From the NCBI RefSeq assembly GCF_000204055.1, contig NW_006768765.1:856677-920676 (forward strand): a DNA stretch of 64,000 nt, read 5' to 3'. How positions within the stretch are numbered: position 1 is the stretch's first letter; every line of letters starts with the position of its first letter. The stretch is from Melampsora larici-populina 98AG31. Taxonomy: Eukaryota > Basidiomycota > Pucciniomycetes > Pucciniales > Melampsoraceae. The notes beneath the pieces were generated by a model. It was not told the DNA's origin, ran no database searches, and worked only from the letters and a program-made list of their open reading frames with translations. Made by a program: the position numbers and the translations under genes. Below, one piece after another: positions 24,158 to 35,690 of the stretch.

Positions 24158-27100
24158 TCATTCTACCCGATTGGTCATCTTTAATGATGATGAAGTCTTT
24201 GGTTGATAATTCGCCATCCCTCCTTTCTTCTTCATCGCTCCTCCTGAACCAGTAGAGCTCATCATCGAAGATGACGTTGTATCACGCATTGGCTGATGAT
24301 GTGATATCGGCTGATGAGGTTCAAGATGATATCGCTTATGCGATTCCCAGTCAGCACTAAAGCTTTTGCTCATGCTACTTGCTTCTTGGTAAGACGTTGA
24401 TGAAGTGACAGAACCGTATGTACCAGTGGGTACCGCATGATGGGGAGCCGAAGTGGGTCGTGTCAAGTGGATGCCGACGCTGTCTGAACCAGTCAAATTG
24501 GATACACGAGGTGAAGAATGATCTGATCGATGCTGGGATTCATACTGCTCAAAACTCGGATAAAAGCCCCTGAATCGTTCTCCTGCTTGTTCTGTACCCA
24601 CATTAGGCAAATCACGACTGGTCGAATGAAGAGGACCGCGGGGTTCTCGAGCTAGATTCATTGGCTCTGAGCCTACGGATCGACGGTGCTTTGTCGCTTG
24701 CCAGTAGTCACGATTGTTTGCAAGACTGGGTGATGCAGTATGATTTCCTGACTTGTTGGCCGCCTGGTAAGGTTCATATGAAGACTCCGATGAGACGTGA
24801 TTGTGAGTGGGTGGATGTGGGGGGCGAGGTGCAGTAGGAGGAGCTATATATTGAAACGGATCAACAGCATGATCTCGTTCAGGAAAACTACCGTGATTAG
24901 GGCATAAGATAGTGGCGGAGGGCTGGGTGGATTTTGTGGATGCCCATGAGGGTACTGCACCACGTCTGTCAACGCCTGATGGGGTAGTGGCAGCACGATC
25001 AGCTGAGATACCTGTCGCCTTATTGGGTCTTTCCTTGTGTGACACGGAGGCTGGCTCCGAACTGTTGTCGAAATTCTGGATGGGTTGACGGCTACTGCGA
25101 CGCCTTGGATCCTTGCTCAACGGTCGTTCGTCGTTGCGAGAGTCGTGGCGAGTGTTGAATTTGGCATCACTGCAAGCTCGAGCCATCGAGCCTTTGTCTA
25201 CTTCACTTGTATGTGCTACTTTCGATGTAGCGAATACTTGAGATGTGGAAGGGATAGGAGAAAAAGCTACAGGAGATGATTCATTGCGGGTAGGATTCAC
25301 GCCTGGCCTTTGTCTGAGAATCTTGAGATCATCCGCTGGAAGCGAATGCATTGGCTGAGTATGAGCGTCTGAAGGCACCTTGTGCTCGCTCTTCCACTTT
25401 TTTGGACTTCGTTTGACGTCTTGAGTAGTGGCAATGACAGTGCTATTTGAGCTGGTCGTAGGCTTGGTCTGCGTCGATGCTCGAGTCATCTGATCGCCAG
25501 CTGTGTAGATAGGATGACTTTTTGCAGGTCCACGAAGGAGCGCAAGGTCCGCTTCGATTGCCGTGTTTGGTAGGTACCACATCGCATGGTTTTTGATTCT
25601 CTGGCGCTCCAGACCAGGGACCAAGGAGTCGGCGCTGATAGTGCACGCAGCGTTAGGAACGAACGGAGTAAGCTTCGGAGGCGGTGAAAGATGGAACATA
25701 GCTTGAAGATCTGAAGAGGTCAGACAGCGATATAATCGTTAGCTCAAGCTTACTAAGCCATCCGATGCATAGAGCACTTACTTGAGGTTTCGTTAGACAT
25801 TACAAATTCGAAAGGCGCGCGTGCCAATTGAATTTGACATTTGACCAAGAGCTCTGATCTCAACCGGACTTTCTCATCCTGGAGATACAGATCGGTTATG
25901 TGGAGCAAAGAGACCATGTTGATAAATATGACTTGGGCTTTTTGGTTCGAAGAAGGGATACTGTGACTTACGGCCCAGGTAGCCCAGACCCTCTGCTCTT
26001 GCTCATGCTGTTGCCGACCAAGATAAGTCTTCAAAGCTTCATGTTTGAGGTGAGCCTGGCGCAGCTTCACATGCCTTCCTCGGTCGATGTTGGCCTGTAG
26101 CTCGACTAACAAAGGATGAGTCGAAGACCGGATCATCTCCTCTTCCTCATCCAAGCTGGCCAAAAGCCTATGATACACATCGAGTCTGAGTACAAGCAAA
26201 ACTTTATTGATGTACTTTGATAGCTTGGATGACTCACTTGAGGCGTTTCTGCTCAATTTCTTGTTTCTGTTGCTCCGTCAGTCTCCTAGAGCGAGGTGTA
26301 TGAGAGACCGATCGAGAGCAACGAAGCGATGTCGGTTTTGCTAAACGCCCCTTGGCTCCCTTTGTAGGTGGAGCTTGCGAAGCTTTCGCCTTACCCTTAG
26401 ATTTGGTGGACCCAAAATCTGACTTGGGGGGCAAGTTAATCTTAGGAATAGGCAGAGTGGGTAATTTTGAGTTTCTGATCTCTGCAGAACCAGGTTTGGG
26501 CATAGGAGGTTTCAAGATCAGCCGTTGAGCCTTCAGTACTGGTTGATCAACTAGAGGAAGTCCAGACTGTGCAATGTGGAGTGGATCGAGAGACGTTGAT
26601 GAGCTGGCTTGAGGTGCGAGGAGGGTTGAATTCGTGTTTTCCAAACTAGCATCAGTGACTGTTATGTTGAGGTTGGAGCTCGAGGAAGATGAGCCCAATG
26701 GGAGGTCATTGAGATTTGATGTGGGTTGAGAATGTGCAACCTTTTTCGCAGGATGTTTGAGATGGTCCGCATCACTCAAGTCACTGAGACTGCTGTCAGA
26801 CCCGGGTCGATGATTGCCGGATGATTTAGTGCGAGTGCGTTTGCGTTTGATAGGTGTGCCAGAATGAGAAGTAAGAGGCTGCGAAACGGGGTCAGGGTTG
26901 GGAAGTGCAGAAGTTGATACAAAAGCTGGTTGATTGATCGCCAAAGGGCTCGTTGTTGCTGGACTGTTAGTCAGGTTCGGAATAGAGGGTTGGATGTGGT
27001 GCTGAGATGAAGAGGATGAACTTGTGTCGGTGGTGTTCTGACGTGAGATACGACGACGGGATGGAACACGAAAAGCTGAACGAGATGGACCCGGTGAAGG

Positions 27101-27256
27101 AAGTGGAGAAACTGGATTAGAGTTGCGAGCAGATCGGGAAGATCGGGGAGTCATTGATTCCACTCCACCACCCAAGGAATCAATCAAGCTCTTCGTTTCT
27201 CTATTGAAAGCCTGTCGTTTGGGCATTGAAGCAGCGGGAGTTGTGGTGGTAGCCAT
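24158..27256 (-). CDS. Sds3-like histone deacetylase complex subunit
   Basis: Four exons (27256-26238, 26185-25972, 25878-25782, 25710-24158) give 960 aa. Residues 1-330 are low-complexity Ser/Pro/Thr-rich with basic patches (PSRRRIS, KRKRTRTKS). Residues about 325-445 form the conserved helical segment: LDVYHRLLASLDEEEEMI, THPLLVELQANID, then long Arg/Glu-rich helices ending in DEKVRLRSELL. This pattern matches the Sds3-like family (yeast Sds3, animal SUDS3/BRMS1), scaffold subunits of Rpd3/Sin3 deacetylase complexes. After it come LPNTAIEADLALLRG, like the family's post-coil segment, and a disordered C-terminus of about 460 residues. It would act in the nucleus as a co-repressor subunit. 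The family call is good; exact orthology is less sure. Confidence 0.7.
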
Positions 27257-29211
27257 GTTTTCAACACTGAGTAATCGTCAATGAGAGAAAATTATCGAAT
27301 AAGATTAGAAAAAAGTTTCAGGAGTAGGCTGAAATAGACTGAAAGCCAGAGAGAGAGAGAGAGTTTAAATGATACGGAGAATAGCTGACAGGTTTAAATG
27401 GTGAAGCTGAAGGTCAAAGATTTAAAAAACGATGAGAAAAAGACAAAACAGGATAGATTTGAGGATGTCAAGGAGCGATGACGTTGGTGACCTGATTTTG
27501 AATGAAATCTGACTACACTTTAAAAGAAAAGTGAGAAACGCGGCGAATGGACTATTAACTGGTGTGAGATCGAATGTCAAAGGACTCCCAAGTACATATA
27601 CCCGCGGAATGATCAAAGGGTGTGTTCACTTTGAATGAAGAATCTAGTGTGAAGTGACTGTTGTTTGAGTAATCGAGCTTTACGGTTACCCAACAACGGA
27701 GAGTGAAAAAATTACACTGAGAGTAATGAATTCTATGATAACCAATCCAGACGATTGATCAAGTTGATATGTAAAATGATCACTTCAATTTGTAGTTTTA
27801 CTTCTTAACCAATTTCTCTTTGAATTTCTTCGTGGTTGTTTGTTTTGAAAGATCGTTCAAGATTGGGTTAAAAAACTTCAAAAATGAGCGAAAAAGTGTG
27901 ATTTGTAAAAGTTGATGATTGGAAAGCGAAAGAAGCTGGATTTAAAAAAAGTCAGCGGATGAATCTGTAGAAAGAGGTAAACAGATCAGTCAAAAAACTG
28001 TATTCAGTTTGTATTTTCTTTGAAGTTTGTTTACTTGATACAGTAGTACAACCATCATAACAAGACCATCTCAGCTTCTCTGATTATCTTATCAGCATCC
28101 ATCATCAAAGAAACAGTGATGATCAGTGCCTGTTTATCAATTAAAAAACAATTTATATCATCATTAACATCTACAAATCCTAATCTTCATCAGACCGTAT
28201 ATGGCAAATTTTCAACTTTTGTAAAAGTCAACGATTCAACAAACAATGAAAACATTACGGACTTGGAAATCAATCATTTTACACGCACAGATCAAATTGA
28301 TATTTTACTCACTTTGAACTTTTGCTCATTGGAACTCTGATTTTGATGACGACGGATTCAGTGAATTTGATTTTGTCAAACTTTGATCGAACTTGAAACG
28401 ATCGATTCCAGAAATTCAAAAACCTTTTGATCTTAATTCTCGATCACAATGAACTCTCAAGCCTTCGATAAAAGATCGATCATAAATTTAAAGCTTTCGA
28501 AAGGTTCAATGAAAAGGATTTCAAGTCTCTAATAAGTCATCAAGATGGATTTAAAGGAGTTGTTCTCAAAAAAAATGGCGGGCCAGATTCAAAGGATTGG
28601 ATAACCGTTTGATCAACAAGTTGAAAGGGGTCAAGATGAGGTAAATTATGAGTCTGTACCCAAACTTTCGTTGATCGAATTTCACCAATCAATTTGTTCG
28701 ATTCCCTTTGAATCCGAGATCTGTTGAATCCACTCTTACCTAAACCTGTGATCCTCTAAAATTAACCTTGATTGGATTCAAGAAGTGACATCATAGACCA
28801 AACAAAACACCCAAGTATTTATGTACCTAAAACGTTCTCCTGGTTTGGTGGTGATAAAATGCAATCGCTGAAACCTTTCATGGATTATCACGGGTCTAAT
28901 CGAAGATCCCTTGAGCTATTCGTATCATCTTTAAGACTTGTTCATTTCAAGGTCATACAAGCTCATACATAATTCTAATCTGGAATTGTGAACATAACCA
29001 ATGCGATTTAATTAGGATTATGTGAAGCACTGGCAGGAATCGAAACTGAGGGTTTGATTGTGGTCAACTTATTATAGCCATCATTGTGTTTCAAAGATAG
29101 AAAATGTTTCAAGTATCCCTGCACGTCTTAACATGCCAGAGGATACGTAGTGTACAGTGCAAAGGGATTTCGATATCATCAAAGATGGTGAGATGTAAAT
29201 ATGCTGATATA
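27257..29211. other. Gene-poor spacer
   Basis: A GA-dinucleotide run lies at about 27346-27364 in the presumed 5-prime region of the Sds3-like gene. I cannot support any gene. A 74-codon open frame at 28116-28340 is unconvincing. Confidence 0.4.
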
Positions 29212-29397
29212 CACTGCCAGCATTAAAGAGNNNNNNNNNNNNNNNNNNNNNNNNNNNNNNNNNNNNNNNNNNNNNNNNNNNNNNNNNNNNNNNNNNNNNN
29301 NNNNNNNNNNNNNNNNNNNNNNNNNNNNNNAAAAAATCAACTGGGAAGGAAAAGGTGATTCTAGCTGGTACCTGGGACCTCTTTAATGCTGGCAGTG
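29212..29397. mobile_element. Terminal-repeat element interrupted by assembly gap
   Basis: CACTGCCAGCATTAAAGAG (29212-29230) is repeated exactly in inverted form at 29379-29397. ATA lies next to both outer ends. The 100 N between them replaces unknown sequence, so the size and type (MITE or larger) cannot be told. The C-A-C-T-G start would be compatible with hAT-like ends, but no 8-bp duplication is visible. Confidence 0.7.
29231..29330. other. Assembly gap (100 N)
   Basis: A run of exactly 100 N, probably a placeholder length rather than a measured size. Confidence 0.99.
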
Positions 29398-30324
29398 ATA
29401 CAAGCCATGAATCAAAGTGGTTTGGCTATCTTCAACCAAATGAAAGCAATCTGATATGGCAGGATATGGCACTATCATGATGCTAAACCTGAGCACCCAA
29501 TGGATCCCTAGGCATTATTATTGACGAGCATTCTCATAGCTTTTTGGTCGGACTGTTCCAGAAGGTAGAATGCCCCTTAACAATGAAATAAAAGACTCCT
29601 GCACAAAACTTCAAACCCTCTGAATTTAGAAAAGCAGAGGCCAGTGAGATCTCAACACAAAAAACCCTCTTTCTGAATTTTATCTTGAACTCAAGCATGG
29701 AATCAATAGATTTACTCATATCTTGCAATGGCTTACATTACATCAAAGATCATGCCCCTACACCTGATCCACAACCATCTGATCTCAAATGTAAATTGAA
29801 AGTTTCATTTATTGGGACTTACGTGTCTCAAGTTGGTGGTCATAAACCAGACACAACAGATAGCATACAAAGCTTAATTCCCAGTCTGTTTGAATCGAGT
29901 GAGATGGTTTTATAAAAAGTTTGGCCAGTAAGAGAGACATGCTATGAGTAGTGTTGTTTTGTTTATTCTCAACTCAAAATGTTGATGAGAAACCAAAAAT
30001 TCTTCCTTACAGACTACTCGCTACTTCTGGAAAAGTTGAGGAAGGCCTCTCGAAACTAAACAAAACTTTCAAAACTTTGAAAACCTTCATCAAACAATTT
30101 GGCATCAGTAGCTGAATTCTTCAAGATTGATACGTGACATTTTTGAGCAAGTGAGATAAACAATTGGAATGATATGAACTACTACTTGTTATGCACATAT
30201 CTAACAAAAAGAGCAATGAGTTTTGACTGAGCATATCTGGGTACTATCTACATTCATGCAGGAACGACTCCTCAGATGCGGTATAATGAGATTCTGACCG
30301 GATTTAGTATAAACACTTCCTACA
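29398..30324. other. Intergenic downstream of ADE17
   Basis: I see no gene here. The right end is the 3-prime flank of the purine gene. Confidence 0.4.
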
Positions 30325-32676
30325 TCAATGATGGAAAAGTCTTAAACCAGTGTTACAGTAGACCATATTAGCCTCATCTGCTGCTTTGAAGACAGCTTCA
30401 TCCATCACACTTCCACCTGGAGCAGCCACATACTTCACTCCACTTTTAGCAGCTCGTCTTACATTATCCGTAAAGGGAAAGAAAGCATCACTGGCCAATG
30501 CAACTCCATCCAATTTCTTCATCCAAGCTTTCTTCTCCTCTTTGGTCAATCGTTCCGGGATTTCGTCAAACACGGCTTCCCACTCTTGTCGTTCAGTACT
30601 CTTCGGCTCTGACTCATCTCCATCATCTTCCCAGATGGTGTCAGTGACATAAAGGTCGATAGCATTCGCCTTGTCAGCCCGTTTGGTGGTCGTCTTGAAT
30701 TTCATATCTAGGACCTTGGGGTGATGTCTCAACCACCAGAGGTCAGCCTTGGTACCAGCAAGACGAGTGCAGTGAATCCTGGACTGTTGACCGGCACCTA
30801 AACCGACGATTCCACCACGAAATGCGTAGGCCACTGAGTTGGATTGTGTGTACTTGAGTGATAGAGTAGCGACGATCAAGTCGGTGATCGCAGAAGGAGG
30901 AAGCTCTGTTGCTTGAGAGACAACATTTCTGAAGAGATCGGGTGTGATTTTCACGTCGTTTCGACGCTGCTCTAGGGTGATACCATATACCTGACGACTT
31001 TCAGTCAAACCAGGTTGGAAAGTGGGATCCATCTTTAAAGAGAACATATCACAATCAGAATGCTTCACAAGATCCGCTAGCGTACTCGACTCACTGACCT
31101 GTAAAACGCAATATTTGCCTCCCTTCTTCTTTCGTAAGATCTCTAAGGCCTCTGGTTCGTATCCGGGAGCAACGACACCATCAGACACCTCTCGCGAGAT
31201 AATCTTCGCGGTAGGTACGTCGCACGTGTGAGACAGAGCTAAGAAGTCGCCGAATGACGACATTCGATCAGCTCCGCGGGCTCGGGCGTAAGCCTTGGCA
31301 AGAGGCGTCATGTCACGAATTCCTTCGACACCGAAGACTCGAGTTTCAACATCGGTCAGAGGTTCAGAAGTGCCAACCGCCACACCCGCAGGTGAAACAT
31401 GCTTGAAAGACGCAGCAGCAGGTAGAGGTGGATTGAATGCTTCCGAAAGCTCTCGGACCAAAGCAAACGAGTTCAATGCATCGAGAAGATTGATGTATCC
31501 GGGAGAACCGGACAACACCGAGAATGGAAGTTTTCCTTCCGCAACAAATGCCTGAGCAGGTGATTGATGGGGGTTGGCACCATATCTCAATGTGAGTTGC
31601 TGAGCCCTTTGTCGAAGTTCATTCTTGATATCTAGTGATGCGACCGGGATAGAATCGGCAGAGTTGTACTGTTTCCTGAAATAAGAGGAGATGGCAGCAT
31701 CATACGCGGCGGTCATAGAGAAAGCCTATATCGCGATCATATCGGAGAAAAGGCTTGCGGTAAGCCTCAGGGTGATCAACAATACCAGTTATTCAAGCTT
31801 TAGACAGGGTAAACCACTGACCTTCACAGCCAAGGAGTTACGGAAACTTTCGCTGATACCGCCAAGACCGTTTGCAGAGCATTGCTGCAGAAAACCGGCG
31901 TAGTCGGCTGGGTCACAAAGGATAGAGACGCTGTGATGTATTTGTGAGATCAAAGGGACCCGATACTGGGCAATGAATAGAATATGGTCACACACCGTTC
32001 GTGGTTCTTCGCGGCTGCTCTCAAGAGTGTTACACCTCCGATATCAACTTCTTCGATAGCCTCGGCGATCGTGGGCGGTGGAACTCGTGAGATACATTTG
32101 GTAAATGGGTATAGGTTGCACACCACTACGCTGATGGGATTGATGGATTGCGAGGCGAGATCTGCCAAATCGCTCGGAGTACGACGTGACAAGATACCTG
32201 TGTGACAAATCCTGACTTAGCTTTCCCTTCTTGGATCAACGCATACTTCCTTCATTGGTCTAGATACTTACCACCGTGAACGACAGGGTGGAGGGTTTTG
32301 ACCCGACCACCTAGCATCTCGGGCGCCCCTGTGATCTCTGACACATCGCTGATGGATTATTTTACAACCATAATCAGGAAAGACAAGCCATGGAGCCTGT
32401 GCACGAGAGCTCAAACCTGATTGGTAAACCACTATCCCGAACGACCTTGGCTGTTCCTCCACTTCCAACCAGCTTGACGCCAAATGCATGTAATCCCTTG
32501 GCGATGTCTAGTAGGCCTTCTTTATTCGAGACCGATAGTAAGGCTGGATGTATGCGTTTGTGGCCCAAGTGCAATCCCGATGAAAGTCAGTATTAAGTTG
32601 GAGCCCGGAGACTTGATTGAAGGGGAAAGAAAGGAGATATACCAATGGGTTTATCACCGTTGGATGGAGTGCTCAT
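30325..32676 (-). CDS. ADE17: Bifunctional AICAR transformylase / IMP cyclohydrolase
   Basis: Six exons (32676-32643, 32543-32417, 32348-32272, 32197-31996, 31930-31822, 31725-30325) give 649 aa, slightly longer than the usual 590-600. The N-terminal MGS-like domain makes IMP cyclohydrolase: [52 protein letters not shown] and [14 protein letters not shown]. The C-terminal transformylase domain has [21 protein letters not shown] with the catalytic Lys-His, [25 protein letters not shown] and the terminal [12 protein letters not shown]. The enzyme carries out the last two steps of IMP synthesis, with 10-formyl-tetrahydrofolate as donor. The ATG at 32676 is divergent from HGH1, with 425 bases between starts. 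The short first exon ([11 protein letters not shown]) was recovered by frame and splice sites. Confidence 0.93.
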
Positions 32677-33101
32677 CGTTGATATTGAAAAATTTGATGA
32701 TCGTGAAAAAAAGTGTGAATGTGCTTTGACTGGTGCGGAGCAATGCGTTTTGGGCGGAGCTCGGTAAAATATAAATGGGTGGCTCTAGGACTTAGGCGAT
32801 ACGTTACAAAACCCCCTAACGCCAAATAGAAGGCAACTGGAGCGCATACAGCCACGTCGGAAACTCTATATAAGGCTTAAATCGTCCGGTAGCATCTCTG
32901 TTTCGGAGTGTGGGCTTAAGGAATTTCTTACAAAGTCCTTCCGTCGCTTGAAAGATGCCTAAGCTAGATACCCTATTGCGTCAACTTATCAAAGCTTTTC
33001 AAAGTGTCTTGAAGCAACCAAACTTGGGACAAGCACAAATCACATAGTCTCAAAGAAGCGCCTGAAAGGATTTCTTTACCTTCATCGATCGACATCTAAA
33101 T

Positions 33102-34738
33102 GGAAAAGGAACAGCTCGAAGAAGTGGGTCTCTGTTTCTTGGAACCTGTGGCCGGGGTCGCGCTTTTTGTATCTTGGAATCGCGAGAATCTCAAATGAGA
33201 AGGCCTCAAAGCTCCGGAAAAGGTCTGACGCTAACCTTTTTCGATTCTCCAACCGGTCAAGCTCGTAGGGTTTTTGCACGACCGAAATCCGGAAGTGAGG
33301 CGATTGGCGGTCAATGCGCTTTTGCCATATACTCCGGCGTCCAATCCCAAACGGACAACAATCTTTGCATCTAAAGATTCGAACCGGAAGGCTGGACAGC
33401 TTGATCAGAATATCATCAATGACTTGAAGAACTTGTGTGAAGATCAGCATGTGTGTGTCTAGTTCACGATCCTAAGCCTTGAAAATCAAAAGCTAACTTC
33501 TTGGCCTTTTCTCAAGTTAACCGCACATGACGCCCTATCCGCTCTGATAAATCTAACTGACGCAGATGTAGTCAGCGAACAAGTGGCCGATACGGATTTC
33601 TTGATTTTCTTGCTCAGCACCATTGTGGTAAGTAACTACGGTTCTATAATCTATCGAGCTTTAGCCAAAAGGTTTTCAAACTGAATCGAGATGAACTTGT
33701 GACAGGACCCTTCAGCTATCTTGGCTGATCTTGCGTGCATGCTATGGTCCAATTTGACCAAACTGAACTCAGTTTGTGTCAGTTGTCTGAAATTACCTTT
33801 GGTCGGGCACAGTAGCATTGCGGAGGAGGAATCAATTCAAAAAAAACTGAAGACCAGCTCAACCCCAATGATGGATCTTACGATTGAATTGTTTGCGAGA
33901 GGAGAAAGTAGAAAGATTAACAAGCACGCCAATTACGATTTTTTGGCAAGCGTATGGGCAAACTTTTCATCCGTGAGATCACATTTATTTCGGTTCACTT
34001 TCGTGACAATGGTCCTGATGATTGTTCTTGATATAGTACCCGGATGGAAGATCTTATCTTCTGGGTATAAGTCCGTATGTTAAACCGCCATCAGATGCAC
34101 CGCTTGCACAAATATCTCCCTTCACAGAACACCCTAGCATAATTCGAAGAGGAGGGTCAATCAGTGCAATAAAGTAAGTGATGCAAATACACGATAGGGC
34201 CTGTCAAATACAGAAAACTTACGCCAAACTCTTAGGAATTGTTGTTTTTCTACCGATGCACATCGTCGCATAATCTCTGAGAAACCAGATGGGCTTGAAA
34301 TCCTTGCGTCCATCCTGCTTCCTCTCTGTGGCCCAGAGCCCTTTGATGCTGATGATGAGGAGCACATGCCAGCCGAAATTCAGATGTTGGGATCCGATAA
34401 AAAGTCTGAAACTGACCTTGCACTTCGCCACATCTTGATCGAAACCCTTATCTTGCTGTCGACGTCCGCTGGAATTCGACAATACCTTCGAGATAAGCGA
34501 GTGTATCGAGTGGTTCAGGTATTACATCTAAATGAAACAGAAGAAGAGGTATGTTGACTTTTCTCAAATAATGTGGTTTGTCATTCCACGTGTCTCTGGT
34601 TGATACTCATAGATGGTGTTTGTTGTATCGTAGGTACAAGAACAAATTGAGAGATTAGTGAATATTCTGATGCGAGATGAACCCGTCACTGTAGCAGAGA
34701 CCGCCGAATGTGAAGAACTTCAGCTGGTGGAAGTATGA
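33102..34738 (+). CDS. HGH1: HGH1 homologue, armadillo-type chaperone for eEF2
   Basis: Seven exons (33102-33125, 33262-33450, 33517-33627, 33706-33972, 34037-34173, 34236-34548, 34634-34738) give 381 aa. The first exon encodes only MEKEQLEE and uses donor GTGGGT; it joins to LVGFLHDRNPEVRRLAV, the normal N-terminus of the family. Later landmarks are AHDALSALINLTD, SLIRRGG-type HPSIIRRGGSISAIKNCCF, LPLCGPEPFDADDEEHMP, LIETLILLSTSAGIRQYLRDK and LMRDEP. Hgh1 folds as helical repeats. In yeast it works with CCT/TRiC in folding elongation factor 2 in the cytoplasm. An upstream ATG at 32955 opens a 30-codon frame ending in a stop; it may be an upstream ORF in the leader. Confidence 0.88.
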
Positions 34739-35690
34739 AGGCGACCAAAAATATTGACTTCATGCCTAGTTGAATTAAAATATTGCAATGAATGAAGTTT
34801 CAGCAATGATGGCGTCACATATTTGAAGTGATCAACGAGAGTTTCGGTACGGCGTACCCCTTTGCTTTAGCCGATGAACGTGTGCCTAGTCAAAACACGC
34901 CACGCAAAGATACCACTCCAGAGAACATGTAATCAAATAACGATGGTTTCGAGCTCTTTTACAACGGAAATATGTGCCACCTTTAGATCTCCTAACCTCA
35001 TCCCCCTCATCCCCCTCCTTTAGCTGATTTAGGAAGTTTCGGACAATAGAATTCCAGTCTCAATGTGCACAGGCCATGCTTTTGTATCAGCAATCATATC
35101 GACTCATGGGTTGGCAGCTTCTTCATCACACCAGTTTCCCTTTTTTTCAACAGACTGCTACCCCCAGAGAATCCATCCATGTAAATCCCTCAGAGCTTTC
35201 TGAAAGTCGACTCATCAACACTTCGTGGTAGCAGCATAGAGGGTCTAGATTGAATGTACCCACTTAACTTTGAGAAGAAAACTCTCCGGGTTCAAGAAAA
35301 GTTTTCACATGTTGGCCTTACATCATCTTTTTCTGTAGTTCAGGAGTACTGAGGCTCCTTCACTAGCGGACACCCACGATATCAAATCTGGCTCTGCTGG
35401 CCCCTAGTGATGAATTGTGCTTTTCAATCCTCTCTCACTTGCTCCAGAACTAGAAGATTGGTGGATAACACCTCCATACTTGAAGACACGGTACCGTAAT
35501 CTCAGGCCAAAAAAGCTCAAATTATGAGCAAACACTCAAAGCCAGGGCGATGGATGACCAATCCTCTGCGTAAGGCTTTATATCAAAGTTTGAAATATTT
35601 GATCAAATGAGAAACTTTTTTGTAATTCAGAATCAAGAATCTTGAAAACAAATACCTTCAAACATCTCTTATCCTCTAACCTGTCATACG
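34739..35690. other. Intergenic before ceramidase
   Basis: No gene, RNA or repeat seen in these 952 bases. They include the ceramidase promoter. Confidence 0.4.
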
